9,667 nt of DNA from Acidobacteriota bacterium (GTDB lineage Bacteria; Acidobacteriota; Blastocatellia; Pyrinomonadales; Pyrinomonadaceae): positions 1 through 9,667 of the forward strand of contig SXVE01000257.1 in assembly GCA_005790265.1 (NCBI GenBank). Direction: 5' to 3'. Under the pieces are notes generated by a model. That model was given only the letters and a program-made list of their open reading frames with translations. It did no database searches and was not told the DNA's origin. This document shows, piece by piece, positions 7,080 through 9,667 of this stretch (position 1 is its first letter; every line of letters begins with the position of its first letter). The position numbers and the translations under genes were made by a program.

Positions 7080-7637
7080 TTAACTGTGCTGCTCGTCTTT
7101 GTGAAGCAATTTCGTCGTGCCTTCGGTCACGCTTCCCGGTTTCGTTAATTCGCCGGTGTTCGGCGCTCTCCAGGTTTCCGGCGGCGGAATGTAGCTGTCA
7201 GCCGGACGACTGTGCAGCGGCGGCAAAGCGCCCGGCGAAACGTTTCCGTTAAAATATGGCGTTTCCTGATAAGCGGTCGTGCCGCGCATCGGCAGCAATG
7301 TCGCCATCGGCTGTTTCGGCAGAAACATCCACGAAAAGATGACGATTAAAAGTCCGCCGAGCGTGCCGAGCACTGCGGTTAATCCCGCCAATTCATCATC
7401 AATGGCAATTCCGAAAAGCGGCGTCAACAGCACTGTAAAAAATAAAAACCAGGACAGACCAATTTTCATTCCGGTTTTGCGCCACGGCACGAATCCTCTT
7501 TTTTGACGCGTGGGAAGCTCCGGCAAAAATCCGCCGCCCGCAATCAGCGCCGTCACGATTTCAAGTGAAAAACCGCAGCGCGAACAATATTTTACATCTT
7601 CAGAAAGTTGCTGTTGACCACAACGCGGGCAGTGCAT
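7080..7637 (-). CDS. Zinc-ribbon membrane protein, paralog A
   Basis: A 185-residue protein. The open frame extends 13 codons further upstream (to 7676), but I chose MHCPRCG because GGAG (complement of 7645-7648) sits 7 nt before this ATG and the paralog also begins two or three residues before its CPRCG. The ribbon uses Cys3, Cys6, Cys18, Cys21 (C-x2-C-x11-C-x2-C). A Gly-rich linker (LIAGGGFLPE) and a basic stretch precede two membrane segments, about 57-79 and 83-105. The tail carries LPPLHSRPADSYIPP (138-152), ETWRAPN and SVTEGTTKLL (169-178). The two paralogs differ mainly in the membrane segments and in the linker after them, while ribbon and tail motifs are conserved, so those are probably the functional parts. 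It is the first gene of a likely two-gene operon. The family is not named and I assign no function. Confidence 0.85.
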   Translation of the reverse strand: MHCPRCGQQQLSEDVKYCSRCGFSLEIVTALIAGGGFLPELPTRQKRGFVPWRKTGMKIGLSWFLFFTVLLTPLFGIAIDDELAGLTAVLGTLGGLLIVIFSWMFLPKQPMATLLPMRGTTAYQETPYFNGNVSPGALPPLHSRPADSYIPPPETWRAPNTGELTKPGSVTEGTTKLLHKDEQHS

Positions 7638-7644
7638 ATTTTCT

Positions 7645-7648
7645 CTCC
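7645..7648 (-). promoter_or_regulatory. Shine-Dalgarno deciding the start of zinc-ribbon paralog A
   Basis: On the minus strand TTGGAGAG places GGAG 7 nt before the ATG at 7637-7635, favouring the shorter start over the ATG at 7676. Confidence 0.65.
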
Positions 7649-7687
7649 AAGCGTCGTTAGAATCCGTAGGACGCAAACCTTAACGAA

Positions 7688-7715
7688 TTTTTACACGAAA
7701 AAGTTCTTTGTGCAA
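7688..7715 (-). promoter_or_regulatory. Weak candidate promoter for the zinc-ribbon operon
   Basis: On the minus strand TTGCAC (complement of 7710-7715), a 16-bp spacer, then TAAAAA (complement of 7688-7693). Each hexamer matches the sigma-70 consensus only partly. The spacing and the distance to the gene (roughly 45-nt leader) are reasonable. The 125-bp gap upstream of paralog A supports a separate promoter, but this choice is tentative. Confidence 0.3.
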
Positions 7716-7762
7716 AACTTAATCTTTTGATCGCGCCGCGCGCTGATTCGAGTTTTGCCGGT

Positions 7763-8239
7763 TCAGATGAGCGGCGTTTTTTCATCGGACAGCATTTGAA
7801 ATACGGCAACGGCGCGTCCCTGGAAATGTTCGGCGCGCGCGACGGTTTCGATTAAGATTTCGGCGATTGTTTTCAAGGTTTCCGGCGCGGGCATTTCGCG
7901 GCTCAAATCGGCGTCCGACGTGAAAAACGCGAATCCTTTCTGCCGCGTCGCTTCGGTTTCGGCGAGATAATCGAGAATTTTCGCGCTCGTTGAAAGCTCT
8001 TCGCGCAAAGTCCATTCAAACGGATCGTCCCAGAGTCTGGTCATAATGCCGCCGAACGTCTGCTCGACCGCCGCCGCCGAGCGCAGAACGTATTCGCCGC
8101 ACGAAAACATCTGAAACGCGTTTTTCAGTTCGCGCGGTTTCCAGAAAAGTTTTTCGTCGGGAACTTTTTCAATCAATTGGCACGAACGCTGATGCGTTTT
8201 GGCAAACTGCCGGTCGAAGATTTCGATAAGTTTGTTCAT
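7763..8239 (-). CDS. DinB-like four-helix-bundle protein with an incomplete metal site
   Basis: A 158-residue soluble protein that looks like the DinB/YfiT-like putative metalloenzyme superfamily. It has an N-terminal helix ending in LIEKVPDEKLFWKP (22-35), a second helix (YVLRSAAAVEQTF), a Trp-containing loop (LWDDPFEWTL), a third helix and a terminal helix ARAEHFQGRAVAVFQML (134-150). Canonical members bind a divalent metal through three His, one in helix 2 and two in the last helix (H-x3-H-R-G-Q). Here helix 2 has no His where one is expected (SCGEYVLRSAAA) and the last helix keeps only His138, with H-F-Q-G-R instead of H-R-G-Q, so metal binding is doubtful. DinB-like proteins include thiol-dependent transferases; the role here is unknown. 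No clear Shine-Dalgarno precedes ATG 8239. The 8380-8751 gene upstream is separated by hairpins and is probably a different transcript. Confidence 0.7.
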   Translation of the reverse strand: MNKLIEIFDRQFAKTHQRSCQLIEKVPDEKLFWKPRELKNAFQMFSCGEYVLRSAAAVEQTFGGIMTRLWDDPFEWTLREELSTSAKILDYLAETEATRQKGFAFFTSDADLSREMPAPETLKTIAEILIETVARAEHFQGRAVAVFQMLSDEKTPLI

Positions 8240-8266
8240 AAATTTAGCGCTGGCGGCAAAAGCAAA

Positions 8267-8295
8267 AGAGCGACGGAATTTTAACCCGTCGCTCT
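8267..8295 (-). terminator. Intrinsic terminator after the OB-fold lipoprotein gene
   Basis: AGAGCGACGG (8267-8276) and CCGTCGCTCT (8286-8295) form a perfect 10-bp GC-rich stem with a 9-nt loop. On the minus strand it is followed by CTTTTGCTTTTGCC, an interrupted T-tract. It lies between the lipoprotein stop (8380) and the DinB-like start (8239). Confidence 0.7.
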
Positions 8296-8302
8296 CGTTT
8301 AT

Positions 8303-8354
8303 AAAACTTTATTTCAAAGTTTTCAAAGAGACGTTTTTAACTCTGCGCGTCTCT
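8303..8354 (-). repeat. Two further hairpins in the lipoprotein 3' region
   Basis: AAAACTTT-ATTTC-AAAGTTTT (8303-8323) is a perfect 8-bp A/T-rich hairpin. AGAGACG (8327-8333) pairs with CGTCTCT (8348-8354) around a 14-nt loop. On the minus strand the latter is the first structure met after the stop at 8380, ending in CGTCTCTTTG, and could be a weaker terminator ahead of the one at 8267-8295. Confidence 0.5.
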
Positions 8355-8379
8355 CTTTCTCCTCGTCTTCTCTTTTCTG

Positions 8380-8751
8380 CTACTTTCCGGCAAACCGCCG
8401 GTCGTTTTCGTAGATGCCGAGACCGTAATTTTTCCCGTTGTAATTAACGCCGTTCTGCACTCTGCCTTTGACGCCGATGCGCGCGCCTTTGGTCGGCACG
8501 CTGTTTTCGGTAAAAATCCAGATCGAGCCGGTTCCGTCATCAATTTTATACACGCCGCCGCGAATATTCGTTAAAGGCACATTGATTCCGTAACTGTCTT
8601 TGACTACTCCCGCGACAGCCACTTCTTTATTCAAGTATTTCGACGTGTTCGATTCGATGTCGGCGATGCTTTTGCGTTCCGGACACGCCGCCGCAAACAT
8701 TGCCGTCAACACAATCAACACTGCGATTAAACTTTTTGTTTGATAGTTCAT
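8380..8751 (-). CDS. Small OB-fold-like lipoprotein
   Basis: A 123-residue protein beginning MNYQTKSLIAVLIVLTAMFA. The open frame runs 22 codons further upstream (to 8817), but GAGG (complement of 8760-8763) lies 8 nt before this ATG and a signal peptide follows immediately. The hydrophobic stretch ends in AAAC with Cys23, a plausible though not ideal lipobox, so it is probably lipid-anchored in the envelope. Residues about 30-115 look like a small OB-type barrel: SKYLNKEVAVAGVVKDSYG, then GGVYKIDDGTGSIWIFTE, then IGVKGRVQNG. The 'V-x-G-V-V ... Y-x-I-D-D-G-T-G-S-I-W' pattern is the one seen in OB-fold proteins annotated as nucleic-acid-binding-like, but such periplasmic versions have no proven ligand. 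It is a single gene, divergent from the CrtC-like gene with about 150 bp between starts and followed by a cluster of hairpins. Function unknown. Confidence 0.75.
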   Translation of the reverse strand: MNYQTKSLIAVLIVLTAMFAAACPERKSIADIESNTSKYLNKEVAVAGVVKDSYGINVPLTNIRGGVYKIDDGTGSIWIFTENSVPTKGARIGVKGRVQNGVNYNGKNYGLGIYENDRRFAGK

Positions 8752-8759
8752 TCGTTTTT

Positions 8760-8763
8760 CCTC
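8760..8763 (-). promoter_or_regulatory. Shine-Dalgarno deciding the lipoprotein start
   Basis: On the minus strand AAGAGGAAAA places GAGG 8 nt before the ATG at 8751-8749. The longer frame's upstream ATG codons (8817, 8769) lack this and would bury the signal peptide behind a charged leader. Confidence 0.65.
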
Positions 8764-8902
8764 TTGCATTAAATTTGAAATTACGGGAGAGCCGTTCTTA
8801 CGCACGTATGACTTCAAACGCCGCGTAAAAGTTTGCCATTATTTTCAAATTCTGCGATGCTTTTACCGTTCTTCTACAATCAAAACGGCGAATTTATCAT
8901 TA

Positions 8903-9667
8903 ATGACGGCTCCGGCTCAAAAACCAGAAGGCGAAAAATTTTCCTTTTCCTCAAGCGTCGCGGCGGACGTGTGGCATCCGAAAAAAGATGCGAAGGCTTA
9001 CGAATGGTGGTATTTCGACGCGCTTTCGGACGACGGCAGCGAAGCGATTGTCATCATCTTTCTCGATAATTTCATTTTTTCCCCGCGTTACAATAAAACG
9101 GAAACGGCGGATTCGGCGGCGAGCGACAGCGAAAGTCTGCGCCAGCGTTTGCGCCGCACGTTATTTTCTCCGAAAGCGGCTTTTCAAAATCCGAACGCGC
9201 GCTTTCCCGCCGTCGCTTTCGTTTATTATCGCGACGGAAAACCCGTTTATCGTGCGATCAATGAATTCGGCGAAAAGGATTTTGCGGCGAGCGCCGAAAA
9301 GCCCGAATGCCGAATCGGTGACTGCTCGTTCACATTTGAATCGGCGTCGTATGGCTCCGGTTATTTGATTTCGATCAAAGCGAATTTGAGCCGCGAACGC
9401 CGTCTCGAAGCCGCGTTTGAATGGCTTTCCATCGAAGCGGATTTCGCGCCCGAACGCGCCGCCGCTAAAGACGCCGCGCACAACTGGAATATGGTCGCGC
9501 CGCGTTCGGACGTGTCGGGGAAAATTACGGTTTTCGACCGCAAAAACGCGATTGCCGACATCAGACATTTTCGCGGCAGCGGTTATCACGACCATAATCT
9601 CGACAATCGCTGGCTGCCCGAAACGGTCGAAGATTGGCATTGGGGCAGAGTTCATTTCGCCGATTCG
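8903..9667 (+). CDS. CrtC/AttH-like (carotenoid 1,2-hydratase family) protein, N-terminal 255 residues
   Basis: The frame opens at ATG 8903 (MTAPAQKPEGEK) and runs open to the window end, so the C-terminus is missing. No in-frame ATG occurs between 8849 and 8903, and no clear Shine-Dalgarno is visible. The visible part resembles the lipocalin-like fold of carotenoid 1,2-hydratases and AttH-type proteins: DVWHP and YEWWYFDAL (33-41) near the start, then alternating beta-strand pairs (AFVYYRDGKPVYRAI, YLISIKANLS, ITVFDRK), and the family signature GYHDHN (227-232) followed by W-H-W-G-R (245-249). CrtC hydrates the terminal double bond of acyclic carotenoids such as neurosporene. Many relatives occur outside carotenoid pathways, and no carotenoid gene is visible here. 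There is no signal peptide, so the visible part suggests a cytoplasmic protein. The stretch at about 50-75 is Ser/Asp/Arg-rich and may be an insertion. Confidence 0.82.
   Translation, partial: MTAPAQKPEGEKFSFSSSVAADVWHPKKDAKAYEWWYFDALSDDGSEAIVIIFLDNFIFSPRYNKTETADSAASDSESLRQRLRRTLFSPKAAFQNPNARFPAVAFVYYRDGKPVYRAINEFGEKDFAASAEKPECRIGDCSFTFESASYGSGYLISIKANLSRERRLEAAFEWLSIEADFAPERAAAKDAAHNWNMVAPRSDVSGKITVFDRKNAIADIRHFRGSGYHDHNLDNRWLPETVEDWHWGRVHFADS

Noticed and set aside
6836..7252. 138-codon plus-strand frame across both zinc-ribbon genes
   Set aside because: Antisense to two homologous genes that share motifs in the other strand, so the minus-strand reading is the real one.
8833..9368. Overlapping plus-strand frames of 78 and 126 codons
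   Set aside because: Out of frame with the CrtC-like gene, which runs open from 8903 to the window end; the translations are Arg-rich shadows.
9161..9655. 164-codon minus-strand frame
   Set aside because: Antisense to the CrtC-like gene, whose HDHN and WHWGR motifs lie on the plus strand.

Overview
The window looks like chromosomal DNA of a free-living, Gram-negative-type bacterium of moderate GC content. The codon use (heavy on GCG, CGC, GAA, AAA), the secreted gingipain-like peptidase, the CPRCG zinc-ribbon membrane proteins and the A/T-rich heptamer repeats between genes suggest an Acidobacteriota member of the Blastocatellia/Pyrinomonadaceae kind. That placement is inferred from general similarity, since no rRNA or marker gene is present. 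I see no rRNA, tRNA, CRISPR array, insertion sequence, phage gene or integration signature.

Layout from left to right. Positions 1-213 hold the C-terminal end of a D-2-hydroxyacid dehydrogenase on the plus strand. It is followed by a YhcH/YjgK/YiaL-family (DUF386) sugar-associated protein at 293-880. Two minus-strand genes come next, each with its own intrinsic terminator: a 105-residue orphan (1078-1395) and a large secreted C25 (gingipain-type) cysteine peptidase (1640-4204). An A/T-rich divergent promoter region (4205-4616) with a 20-bp palindrome separates the peptidase from a plus-strand periplasmic gamma-glutamyltransferase (4617-6353).

The gamma-glutamyltransferase converges on a minus-strand run across a heptanucleotide repeat region (6354-6507). 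In transcription order the minus-strand run is an OB-fold-like lipoprotein (8751-8380), a DinB-like four-helix protein (8239-7763), and two tandem paralogous zinc-ribbon membrane proteins (7637-7080 and 7053-6508). Only the last two look like one operon. The window ends inside a plus-strand CrtC/AttH-like lipocalin-fold protein (8903 onward), transcribed divergently from the lipoprotein.

The genes do not form one recognisable pathway; this reads as ordinary chromosomal housekeeping and accessory content. Several products act in the envelope (peptidase, gamma-glutamyltransferase, lipoprotein, zinc-ribbon membrane pair). The items most worth a second look are the tandem zinc-ribbon paralogs with a shared S-V-T-E-x-T-T-K-L-L tail, the 7-nt-period arrays between convergent genes, the overlapping palindromes upstream of the gamma-glutamyltransferase, and the C25 peptidase that stops right after its catalytic domain. 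I found no convincing new multi-gene system.
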